Source of the DNA: Emergomyces orientalis
Taxonomy: Eukaryota; Ascomycota; Eurotiomycetes; Onygenales; Ajellomycetaceae
Length of the DNA: 64,000 bases
Reading direction: 5' to 3'
Assembly: GCA_002110485.1 (NCBI GenBank)
Contig: MOWL01000001.1
Location: 1,674,001 to 1,738,000, forward strand
This document shows, piece after piece, positions 36,240 through 46,770 of the stretch; positions within the stretch are counted from its first letter, which is position 1, and each line of letters begins with the position of its first letter. The position numbers were made by a program, and so were the translations under genes. Under the pieces are notes generated by a model, which searched no databases, was not told the origin of the DNA, and saw nothing but the letters and a program-made list of their open reading frames with translations.

Positions 36240-37607
36240 ATGCTTTCTCGAACCGCTCGTCCGGCTATTCAGGCTGGCAGTGCAATTCTTGCACGGTAAG
36301 ATTTGTCTCGCCCACATTCCCCCTCCCCCAAATTGACTCGACCTACGGCTATGGGAATCGGGGCATGGATATCGCGGAATAACGTCTTAGCATTGAGATG
36401 ATATACGATTGACTGACGCTGTAATTTCACTCGAAAAAAGGAATGCCGCCCCTGCCAGTACCGCAAATTTTGCGACCCTCCGTGAAATCGAGGGCCGGTT
36501 GAAGTCCATCAAGAATATCGAGAAAATCACCAAGACCATGAAGATTGTTGCTTCAACTCGTCTCAACAAGGCTCAGCGAGCCATGGCCGATTCACGGGCC
36601 TACGGTCAAACGTCCAATGCCGTGTTCGAGAACGCCGAAACCAAACCCCTCGAAGACAAAAAGACCTTGTTCGTCGTGGCTAGTTCGGATAAAGGTCTCT
36701 GTGGAGGCATTCACTCTGGTTTGAGCAAGGCTACAAGAAGGATGATTATCGATCAGCCTAGTGCCGATATTGTCGTCCTCGGCGAGAAGGCTAAGGCCCA
36801 GCTCAGCAGGTCCAACGAGAAGGACCTCGTGTTGAACTTCGCCAACGTCGGGAAGGATATCCCAACTTTCGCCGAAGCTCAGGCCATTGCAGACCAAATC
36901 GCCCAGCTGCCAACCGACTACGCCAGCATTAAGATTATCTACAACAAATTCGTCAACCCTCAGACGTACGAGCCTGTTGTTATCGAAGCTTACTCGGAAG
37001 AGGCGATCACCCAATCTCGTAAGCCGCATAAACCCTACCCGCACCACAGACAAACCCGAATAATGAATAATGAAACTGAAAATACTTTTTTTTTCCTAAC
37101 TTGAAATGTAGCAAACATCTCCGCTTTCGAAATTGATGACGAAGCTCTCGCCAATCTCCGAGAATATGCTCTCGCAAACAGCTTGTTCTGGGCTTTGGCC
37201 GAAGGACATGCCTGCGAAATATCTGTATGTGAATGGGCGAACTCCTCGCGTCGTATGCTGAATGAACGTGATTTACTGATTCGGTAACAAATTTAGGCTC
37301 GTCGCAATGCTATGGACGTATGTGTTGGCCCTTTTACCTCAGTCCATTCATCCCCGCGTGCTTCAAAGTTCATCAAACTAACTTCGTTCTAAAAATACAG
37401 AACGCTTCCAAGAATGCTGGTGACATGATTCAACGGTAAGTGAAAACAAAGCCACTTATTTCATGTATTCCCTTATTCCCCAACTTTTTGCTAACCAACT
37501 TTGCTTCCTCCAGATTCCAGATTCTTTACAACAGACAGCGTCAAGCCGCCATTACCGGCGAACTGGTCGAGATTATCACCGGTGCCACTGCCAGTGAGGA
37601 TATGTAA
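36240..37607 (+). CDS. ATP3: Mitochondrial ATP synthase gamma subunit
   Basis: The central rotor stalk of F1-ATPase in the mitochondrial matrix. Six exons, 36240-36295, 36441-37018, 37112-37224, 37297-37317, 37401-37435 and 37514-37607, give 298 aa. An Arg-containing N-terminal presequence (MLSRTARPAIQAGSAILAR) precedes ATLREIEGRLKSIKNIEKIT. SSDKGLCGGIHSGLSK lies in the middle. The family signature at the C-terminus (NRQRQAAITGELVEIITGA) is complete. Exon 4 has only 21 bases (ARRNAMD) and exon 5 has 35. Both keep phase and encode the conserved SARRNAMDNASKNAGDMI block. The gene shares its promoter region with TOP1. Confidence 0.97.
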
Positions 37608-39118
37608 ACAGCAAGCCAACCCAACCGCACGGGGGGCGACAATGGATTGGAGGACAAAAATAAAGGAGAAAAAAATTCAACGCCAGGATTTCCTTGGTCC
37701 CTTTTTAATATGTAGATTTTTCTTTTCCATACAACACAACACCACTGCCATCACTACGACTGCTAGTATCTAGAAATCCTTTGTTGAAAAACTTGTAAAA
37801 TCAAATTAGTTATTTTTTTTATCTTTTCATCTACATTTGTACTGACATATTTCACTATCTATCTAGTTGTTTCAACGTCCTTTTGGTTCTCCATGTAAAT
37901 ACGTCGCATATACATTCCCCCCTCCCCCCTCCAGAAAAACAAACCCCGTTATTATACTCTTGCCCTACGTTATTTTGCCAAACGTTATTGCTATTGTTGC
38001 TGTTAAACAGGAGGTTGTCTGTAGTTTGCGTGGCATATGTGCGTGCGCCTTCTGCAAACGTACCAGTCACCCGACACGCCGACTACCTATTGGAATGAAT
38101 GGATAGGTCTTTTCAGAACACGTCTGGCTCGCTCGTTGGGGAATGAAACCTTTTAAATTTGCGAACTGGATTGAACTTGAAGCCGGGTGATAGCTGTCTA
38201 GGTTAATTTTTTCCATAAACCTTGAAAACTATTACTACCACAGGAAAGATTCAGGGAAGAGATTTCATGATTCTCATAGAAGTACTGAATATTTTGCAAC
38301 TTCTCCCTCATAATTTAGAGTAAATTATTTTTTATTTACTGGGTTGCATTTCAGGAATGATAACAGCTTCACAAAAGAAGAAAGAAAGAAAAAAGAAGAA
38401 AAAAGCAAAACGAAAAATTGTTTGTATATCAAGTACCCCATGGAGTAGTAAGGGGGAAAATCAAACTAGAAAGAGAAATGATTGCTTTCCCGTGCTATTT
38501 GTTTTCGAAATTTCTCGGATCCATTCATTCCCTTTTAGTTTTACATAACAACAGTTGAACCATTCGGCCCTCTTCACTCCCTAAAACAACCAAGCTCTTC
38601 TTTTCCTATGAGTGTTCCGTATACTCGGAATAGTGCCCGATAACATCTGTTTGTCAACATACGGGAAAATTGGATGCCCTGTGTGCAAGACAAGAAACCG
38701 CATCCAAATACGATGTCCAAATCGGTGCCAAGCGCATGAAAGCTGTCCGTTAACGTTGACTATTCGAGCCACTGCGGAGCTTGAAAGCCCATCTCAATTA
38801 TCAGGAGGGTTAGTAATCGGTGGAGGTAGGGAAAAGTTTTATTCCTGATATATATATTTTATATTGGTTCTTGATGGTGGTGATTGGGTCGTTTGTGTTC
38901 TGCAGGTCACACTTTCACGACAAATATGAAATGATTCTCCTAAATTCGTGGTTGATGTAAGTCGAGTAGGGGCATCCCGAGAACGATGTGTGGAGGAACT
39001 GATGTTAAGATGGGCAGCTGATTCGTCAACAAAGCTATGATATACGGGGTCGGTTATATATATTGGCTCTCGCAGAGGGGAAAGAGTGAAATATTCTCAT
39101 GCAAGCGGGCCTAAATTT
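37608..39118. other. Convergent 3' region ATP3 / F-box gene
   Basis: 1.5 kb without a supported gene. A 78-codon frame at 38612-38848 with several cysteines has no matching family and no splice support. Confidence 0.5.
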
Positions 39119-40663
39119 TCATCGATCGAAACGTAAGATAACAAGTTCCTGCGCCTTATTTTCCCCGATGACAAACCGCTCATCTCCGCGTATATGGCCC
39201 TTCCAGTCAACCTCCATTGATAAATGTGGTTCAAGCAGAGAGACGTGCTGTATATGTGGTGCCTGTATTACAACCTCCAAGCGCGGGTCACGGATGAAAT
39301 CTTCATAGCTCTGAATGGAGGTTTGAAGTGTAAAGAAAATTTGTGCTTCGTCGTCAATGGCTTCGGACATACACGTATGCCACGGATAGGGACCTCGGAT
39401 GGAGCTGTTATACATACTTGTATTGCCACGATATGGAGGTATGGGTATCTCGAGGTCCCGTCGCCAGCTTGGGCCATAGCCGAGAATAGGGATGCTGGTA
39501 ACTTGGACATGGGAGTAGCAAGGCGGATTAATAGGATCCAATTCATAATCAGGCCTTGTACTCTCCGTGATGTCAAGTACGCCTCTTTCACTATCGATGT
39601 CTAACCTTACCATTTTGGGTGCCCCACGCTGTCGAACGGAGTGAAAATCCAAGTCCCGAAAGTTAAATCTCGCCACTATAAAGGGGCCTGAGTTGGGTTT
39701 ACGGAGACTCGAAAGATCTGTTGATGGTTTATACTCCGATGATTCCGATATATCCCACACAAACAAAGATTCAATAGGGGCATCCTCGTCCGAGGTGTAT
39801 AAACTGCGGTTGGGTTGCCAGGCATATAAAACATAATGGGTTCCATTATGTGAGGAGTAGAATCGGTCGCGATCGCTGAGAGGATGCCCAAGAAACATAA
39901 TCTTCCATTCGTTCCGAAAAGTAATTTCCCATCCGCTGGTAAGGGATGCAGCAATATCGAACGATGAAGCGAAATGGCGATGGACACTATCCAGGGCATT
40001 CAACCAGTGGAATGCATCAGCTTCGGCCCATTCGATGACTAGCAATCGATACTGAAAACGTATTCTCCGGATCACTCGGTAGTCCATCTCAAAAGGCACT
40101 TGAAGTGTCTTGCTTGTTTCTAGGTCCAGCAGGAGGATGCATTTATCATCTAGGGAGACAAATGCAATTAGGCCATCCTCATAGGTCCAAAGACAATCCT
40201 CAAAAATACGATCAGGTTTCGACATCATATGGCTGCTATGGGCTTCCCAGGGCGGTACCGGAAACAGCCTTGAACATAGTCGGATGTTCTGCGTGTAGTT
40301 AGGCCAAACTTTGTACTTCTCAATGGATTGAGGTTTGCCACAACTCAGATGAAAATATCTGGCTGAAATGTGGTTAAATTGTTTGCGCCAACGGTCATCG
40401 TGTGGTGGGATTTCACACTCGTTATTCAAGAGTTCGTTCTGATGTTGCCTTCGGATCTCCCGAGCCAATGGAAAGGTCCATTTCAAAAATGGATATAAAT
40501 TGCATGGATTACCAAATGCAGCATTCCAGGACCTTGAAACGCGACGACAGTAGATAACATCCATGTAATGTAAGTAGCTGAGAATCATTAGGAAGATATC
40601 TCGAGGTAACAAGGTGATTTCGGACCCTCGAAGGGTCGCGGTAGTTTCAATTGAGGGCCGCAT
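39119..40663 (-). CDS. F-box protein of unknown substrate
   Basis: A single 514-aa exon. An F-box sits at about residues 16-60 (LLPRDIFLMILSYLHYMDVI, then RRVSRSWNAAF), which in known proteins binds Skp1 of SCF ubiquitin ligases. The rest has scattered WD-like or beta-propeller-like strands (LIAFVSLDDKCILLLDLETS, YVLYAWQPNRSLYTS), but no repeat is regular enough to name. Fungi carry many such fast-evolving F-box genes. The substrate cannot be inferred. The gene is divergent from the PDI-like gene with 504 bp between starts. Confidence 0.88.
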   Translation of the reverse strand: MRPSIETTATLRGSEITLLPRDIFLMILSYLHYMDVIYCRRVSRSWNAAFGNPCNLYPFLKWTFPLAREIRRQHQNELLNNECEIPPHDDRWRKQFNHISARYFHLSCGKPQSIEKYKVWPNYTQNIRLCSRLFPVPPWEAHSSHMMSKPDRIFEDCLWTYEDGLIAFVSLDDKCILLLDLETSKTLQVPFEMDYRVIRRIRFQYRLLVIEWAEADAFHWLNALDSVHRHFASSFDIAASLTSGWEITFRNEWKIMFLGHPLSDRDRFYSSHNGTHYVLYAWQPNRSLYTSDEDAPIESLFVWDISESSEYKPSTDLSSLRKPNSGPFIVARFNFRDLDFHSVRQRGAPKMVRLDIDSERGVLDITESTRPDYELDPINPPCYSHVQVTSIPILGYGPSWRRDLEIPIPPYRGNTSMYNSSIRGPYPWHTCMSEAIDDEAQIFFTLQTSIQSYEDFIRDPRLEVVIQAPHIQHVSLLEPHLSMEVDWKGHIRGDERFVIGENKAQELVILRFDR

Positions 40664-41167
40664 TGGGGTGGTCTGGAGGCCCTTTTCTTAAATTTTAAGC
40701 AATAGTAGATACTGGCAACAACCACCTCGTTAAACATGCATGAGATGATATTATTGTATTAGCCTCGTTCTATGTACAGTACATCAACAATTCCATGGTG
40801 CTTGGTCAATCTATCCATTCCTTTTGCCCTAAAACTGCTGCAGGCTGCTTTTCAAGTCGGGTCAGCAATTGGTCAGCAGAGTGATCACGTGGTGATATGG
40901 TACAGGCGATCGCCAAAAGCAGCAAACTGGACAGATTGCGCAAAGCCGCAACAGATCCCAGATACATGTACGGAGTAATTGCAAGGTGGCCAAGACGGAG
41001 TGCAGGTATAAAGAAGTACGCCTCCGCTTCTATCTATCCCTCTGCCTCCAGTGTTATCGTGTTGCAATGAGCTTTGCGTTATTGTGTTTATGAGCCTGTC
41101 CCTTTTAAACTACTACCTTTCTCTACTCTGTACTTCTATTAGCGTTTGATTGAGATCGAGCTCCAAC
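40664..41167. other. Divergent promoter F-box gene / PDI-like gene
   Basis: A 504-bp spacer with a CACGTG box (40886-40891), an ATTGG (inverted CCAAT) just before it near 40868, and a TACGGAGTA word (40969-40977). These sites may serve the PDI-like gene. No coding sequence is seen. Confidence 0.5.
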
Positions 41168-42769
41168 ATGTTCAAAAAGAGCTCCGCCATCCTGCTAATT
41201 GCAGCATTTCTAGAGGCGTTGCCAGTAAATGCTGACGGCCTCTATACCAAAAACTCACCAGTTCTTCAAGTTGATGGAAGCAACTATGACCGCCTGATCG
41301 CGCGGTCAAACTATGCCTCAGTAAGTCAACCACTAGCTTCAGAATTAAATGCAATTGAATTAACCGATCCTTAAGATTGTAGAGTAAGGTTGTCGCCCCC
41401 TACTGTCCCCCTGAGCTCGTATCTTATTATATGTGCGTATTCTAGATTTTATGCTCCATGGTGCGGACACTGCCAAAATTTGAAGCCAGCATACGAAAAA
41501 GCAGCCAAGAATCTTGCAGGGTTAGCAAACGTTGCCGCTGTCAATTGCGATGACGACTCGAACAAACAATTCTGTGGCCAGATGGGAGTCCAAGGATTTC
41601 CTACCCTTAAAATGATAACACCGTCCAAGCAGCCAGGAAAGCCGAGAGTCGAGGATTATCAGGGACCTAGAACGGCCAAAGCCATAGTCGACTACGTTGT
41701 GGATAAGATACCAAATCATATCAAACGAGTTACAGACAAGGACCTCGACGATTGGCTGAAGGAAGCCAATAACACCGCAAAGGCTATCCTATTCACGGAG
41801 AAAGGCTCCACTAGTGCTCTTCTCCGATCGTTGGCTATAGACTATCTAGGGTCAATCACCATCGCTCAAATTCGAAATAAGGAAGCATCAGCTGTGAAAA
41901 CTTTCGGTATCCAAAAATTCCCTACGTTCGTACTTCTTCCTGGCGGAGCCAAGGAAGCTATACCTTACGATGGAGAGATGAAAAAAAAACCCATGTCCGA
42001 ATTCCTCCGTCAAGTAGCCGAGCCAAACGCAGATCCGGCGCCCGCTCAATCCAAAAAGAGCAAAAAATCTAGCAAGCCCACCGCCTCCACCGTCTCTGGT
42101 GATGACGGTGATGCCACCACTACGTCCCAAACCGCCGAATCTTCAGAGTCCAGTTCTGCAGCCGCCTCTTCCGCAACACCCAAGGCCCGCTCGCTACCAA
42201 TATTATCCAGCAACTCAAAACTGAGAGAGGCTTGTCTTGGTCCAAAAACAGGAACCTGTGTCCTCGCCCTCGTAACAGTGCCTGAGAAGCCATCGGCTGA
42301 CTCCGAGCTTCCAGCAAGAGCACTTCAGGCCCTTGGTAGCCTCGCCGAGATCTCCCACAAACACTCATTGAGAAAAGGACACCTGTTCCCGTTCTACAGC
42401 GTACCGGACGCTGTAAAGGACGTCGGCATGTTAAAGAGTAAGTTGGAGCTGAAACTTGATGTCGACGTTGATGTTATCGCTTTGAATGCAAAACGAGGTT
42501 GGTGGCGACGATATGATGCCGGTCAGGATAGCGACTACAGCATCGATCGGCTCGAGGCATGGATTGATGCGATTCGTTTAGGTGAAGGAGCTAAAAATAA
42601 ACTACCAGAGGGTACTGTACCTGACGAGCAGGAGGAGGTGAAAGAGCCTGAAGAACAATCCAAGAAAGAGCCTGGGAAAGAAGCTGAAAAGGAACCTGAG
42701 AAGGGATCTGAAAAGAAGCCGGAGCCGAAACCTGTCAAGGAGGAGCCAACTGGCCACAGCGAGCTGTGA
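41168..42769 (+). CDS. Protein disulfide isomerase-like ER protein (Mpd1/P5-type)
   Basis: A thiol oxidoreductase for disulfide formation in the ER. Exons 41168-41320, 41376-41383 and 41446-42769 give 494 aa. A signal peptide (MFKKSSAILLIAAFLEALPV) is followed by a thioredoxin domain whose active site WCGHC has Cys60 and Cys63. A second, redox-inactive thioredoxin-like domain follows, then a Ser/Thr-rich linker, a further thioredoxin-like segment and a Glu/Lys-rich tail with repeated KEPE-like units. The last four residues, HSEL, look like a variant of the HDEL/KDEL retrieval signal. Exon 2 has only eight bases (ATTGTAGA) and is required to make the conserved IVEFYAPWCGHC. The first Met chosen is the only ATG in frame. 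Confidence 0.93.
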
Positions 42770-43388
42770 TCATATACATTATACTTGACCGAATGTTAAC
42801 TATATAACTCTCTTTCCCTGTTTTTTTTCATTGTCATATGATGCGCCTTACCTTTCTTCTTTTCTTCAAAGTGCTCAATTAGCCGACTTGCTGTGCGTTG
42901 CCCCCTTGTTCAACCGTCTTCGTTCCTAGCCAGGATTTTGTGAATCCAAATTCGATCAAAACCTTGTCACTATATATCATTACAGTGGTTAATGCGGTGG
43001 AAGTGCACCTTTCCAATCTCTCGGAATATTGCGTTGGTTCGTTCTCGAAAGGAAAGCAGCTGGTGGCAGGCGAAGAAAGTAGGTTGTATTAAGTTAACAA
43101 GGCCATGTATTATCTCTAAATTGGGGGGTTTAATTTTGTTGAAACAATAAAATATGAAGGTCACCATGAGAAAACACCAGTCAAATGCATTCAATACATG
43201 TTGACAACACATAACACAAAAGAGAAAATAAACAAAGCAGAAAATCATATCCAATTTTCCTCAATCCTCACGGAATCACCGGGAAAAACACTCCTATCCT
43301 CTCAAAAGAAACAAATATATATCTATAAATTTGCAAATTGGGTAATTACGGAAAATAGCAAAAGAAATAAAGAAAATCCCATCTCATT
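42770..43388. other. Convergent 3' region PDI-like gene / KRE33
   Basis: 619 bp of AT-rich 3' flank. No gene is seen. Confidence 0.6.
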
Positions 43389-46300
43389 TTACTTCCTCCT
43401 GCCTTCCGTCCCTTTCTTGATCTTCTTCTCTCTCTTGCTTTCGATTTCCAGATCGTAAATCTCCTTGGCCGACTCACCCGCCTTGCGTTTCACGGGCTTC
43501 GATGACTTGACACTCACTGTGGGGACATTGCCATTCTTGTTGGCCGAGGCGCGGATCTGTTTCTCTGCATCTTGCCAGGCAGCGGCTCCGTTGGCGATTT
43601 CGTACCTGACGTAGAAGAAAAAAAGGGCGTATGTTAGTTGTAAGGATTTACATAAGAAAATTATAGTAAGTGGTTTTGAGATATGTAAGAAGCGGCGATG
43701 GGCTACATGATGTGCATAGACAGGTTGAGAGGAAGAGAGAAAAGTAAGAAGAAAAAATAAATTGAACTTACTGGTCCAGTGGTAACGCGTCGATAAGTGC
43801 CCTTTGCTTTTCCTTCAGTTCCTTGTTGACTTCCTGTCCACCCTCCCTTAGCTCCTCATCAAGCCCAACATCCAAGGGCCGGAATCGCTCATCGATGACC
43901 TCATCGTCGTGCACTCCAGTGGCATCGTTAGGAGCAACGCCAACCTCTGCAGGCGGCAAAGTCTCGGCTACAGCGCCTTCGACGAGAGTCCTAAAATGGG
44001 CGGAGACTTTTCGTGCGATCTTTATGAACATGGCCATTAGCTGGGAAGCGGCTACTTTTTGCAGTTCCTTCTCGACATCGTCAAAGGATTTTCGCTGCAA
44101 ACCAATAGCTAGCAAGATTGACTGTTGAATGCCGGAAAGATTCACGCCGCCGCTGAGACGGCCAGAGAAATAGAATTCTGCGATCGTGGGGACCATGTCG
44201 AGGATAACGTGGTAATCGAGCAGATTGTTCGCGTAACTGTCCAGGCGTTTTAGGTCAAAGGGGGAAAAGGCGGCGTCCAAATCTGCTTTTGTTAGAGGTG
44301 AGGGTTTGAAGGATGGGTCGGACTTTGAAACTGCACTGGCGGATTCGCCGATGCTGAGTGACAATACGGACGGGAAGTCGCGGAATTGATATGATAGGAG
44401 AGCAAGGAAACGTTTGTGGAAATCCCGTGCGTAAGCCCCAAGCCAGCTTGTGTCATTGCTCCCTGTAGAGAGGGTGCGGAGCATGACACAAGAATGCTCG
44501 CCGGTAAGCTCGTTAGGGGTTTGTCGCAAATACACTGGAGCGAAGTGGGAGCGTTTCCAAAATTTATGAAGCGGAGGGGTCAGACCATAGCTAACGCCGA
44601 GGTAGTCGAGAGCATCGGGGCGCCGTTCATTAAGCCTCGCAAAGAGAGGCGGCATAGAATGTATGTCTCGAATACGGATATTATCATCCAGGAGGCTTGA
44701 ATTTGCCAATTCTTCATCTGTTACTCTGACCAATTCGTCGGATGGGTAGTTATCATCTTCTGACAGACTAGCAAATTTCCCTTCGAAGAAATCAGTAAGT
44801 AGCTCGAGGGCACGCGAGCCGTATCCCATGCCCAGGTAATCTGGATTTGTAGCTATCCGCACAATTCTTGCTCCTGAAAGTCCCGCGAACTCTTCGTCTT
44901 GGAATTGTTGACTGACAAGCCAGGGTATTAAGTCTCCTCCCGCTCGTTGTCCACGGCTAAGACTATGCAAAACGCTCTGCTTGCTTATTCGACCTTCCAA
45001 AGCTACCTGGATTACACAGAGGGGCTCTGGAACTTTGTTGGGATCAGTTGGCGGTACCAGCACGAATAGCTGATGTGCGGGCGCGTCACTCATGAGTTGA
45101 AGATCATTTGGAGAATTTTTGTAGTGGCTAGCGACGTACAGAGCCATCATTTGTTGCAAAAGCTTTTCGGGGAGCGGATGGAACGAAAACAAGACATCAC
45201 GGTTAACGTGAAGAAGCTCGCATTGAGATGGATGAGGACATCCCTGAGTATTCGCTTTGGACTTAGGGAGAGTTGCATCGAGGCAGAGAAGCTTGTTCAT
45301 CCACTTTTCCACTAAATCTCCAGGTGCATATCGGATCGGTTCCGAAAGAGTGATTTCTCGCAGTGACCGGCCGCCCGAAAAATTATTTTCTCCATGTTTC
45401 GCAGATTTTCCCGCCGCCCGGTCAACGATGTCGGTATCATCTGTACTCTTAGCTCCACCCCGTGATTGCTCCCGAAGCTGTTGGATCAATTTCAAAGATA
45501 GGGATCTGCCCGTGCCTTCATATCCGTTGATGGTGGAAGCCATAAAGACCAAATACGGGCCCATTAACTTTCGCACTAACGGCAAAGGGATGGCGGCTGC
45601 CTCATCAATCACCAAAAGTTCAGCCTGTCCAAGAGCAAAGGCATCTTGAGGCTGTATGTACTGGATTGTTTGCCTGTGTTGTCGGTGGACATTAACGCGC
45701 ACAATAGCTTTGTTGAAATCGGGGTTTGTTGATTGAAGAATTGTATAATCAACATGATCCAGATATCCCAGGGCGTCAAATCCCTTGAAGACAAATTCAA
45801 ACAGAGTTTTCAAATTTTCGGGGCTTGGAGAGGTAATGAATATATTGCTATAGCCGTACGCGATTGCTGCCGCGATTGCAACACCAAGCGCAGCAGATTT
45901 TCCACGACCACGGGCCGCGGTTAAGGTGACCGTGCTCCGCAGAGTCTTTTCTGCTATGGCATCAACAAATGTAAGGAGAGCTTTCGCCTGGTCTACCGTC
46001 TTCGCTAAAGTGACCAACGACCCAACAGGTTGTGTATCTGCCAGCTTATCCTTGATCTCCTTTAGTTCCTTTTTGGTCGGGTCGGTAGCCTCGTTGCTTG
46101 GGTCAGCTGGGGCTAGTGGTTCCACGTATTTCCCGCCAGATATTGGTAGAACATTAAGTTCATCATCTATTACCAAACAAGATTTGCAACTGCCAAGTGA
46201 AAGGATAAAGCGTTCGTTAAAACGTGCCACTACATCATCATGAGCCTCTGTCCGGTATCTAGAGTGGACATCCATAGATAAGGTATAGAGCTGTTTTAAG

Positions 46301-46770
46301 CTCTTCATTCCCTTCAACAAGAGGATGACGAGCCCTCCACCTTCAACGGTTTCAATAGTCCGCGCCAATAAATTGGGCGTAAGTGCCTCGAAGTCCTGCA
46401 GCACACACATCCCATATGTATTTCCCAGAATTTTGTCTGTCTCCTTGTAATACACATAGCGAATTTGCTGTAGTGTTACAAACAGTTCGAAAGGATCCTC
46501 AGTATTCGGGTCGCGGATTCCTCTCTTGATTTCCTTCTTGATCTTTGCCTCGCGCTTCTTGCGGTGGCTTGTAAACCCAAGTAGATCCTTTTTATATGCC
46601 CATAGAACCGATCTATTCTGTTTGACGTCGACGCTCGACATTATATGGTGGAGGTGGACGATTACATCTTTGGCGCGGTCTCCGACGACCACAAAAAAAC
46701 TTCTTTTCTTCTCCTGTATGCCATTTCGAATCAAGGACGTGATCCTGGAATCGATTGCTTTTCGTGGCAT
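43389..46770 (-). CDS. KRE33: RNA cytidine acetyltransferase Kre33/NAT10
   Basis: Makes N4-acetylcytidine in 18S rRNA and tRNA and is needed for small-subunit assembly in the nucleolus. Two exons (minus), 43772-46770 and 43389-43605, give 1071 aa, as expected. In order: the N-terminal DUF1726/TmcA part (MPRKAIDSRITSLI), an RNA-helicase-like ATPase with Walker A (TAARGRGKSAALG) and DEAA-type Walker B (LLVIDEAAAIPLPLV), the GNAT acetyltransferase with the acetyl-CoA loop (RIATNPDYLGMGYGSRALE), and a tRNA-binding C-terminal domain. The short second exon encodes a Lys-rich tail ending EGRRK, consistent with nucleolar location. The intron at 43606-43771 keeps phase 2. Confidence 0.97.

Noticed and set aside
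38612..38848. Cys-rich 78-codon frame that hinted at a small zinc protein
   Set aside because: Cysteine spacing fits no known finger, and the region lies between converging genes.
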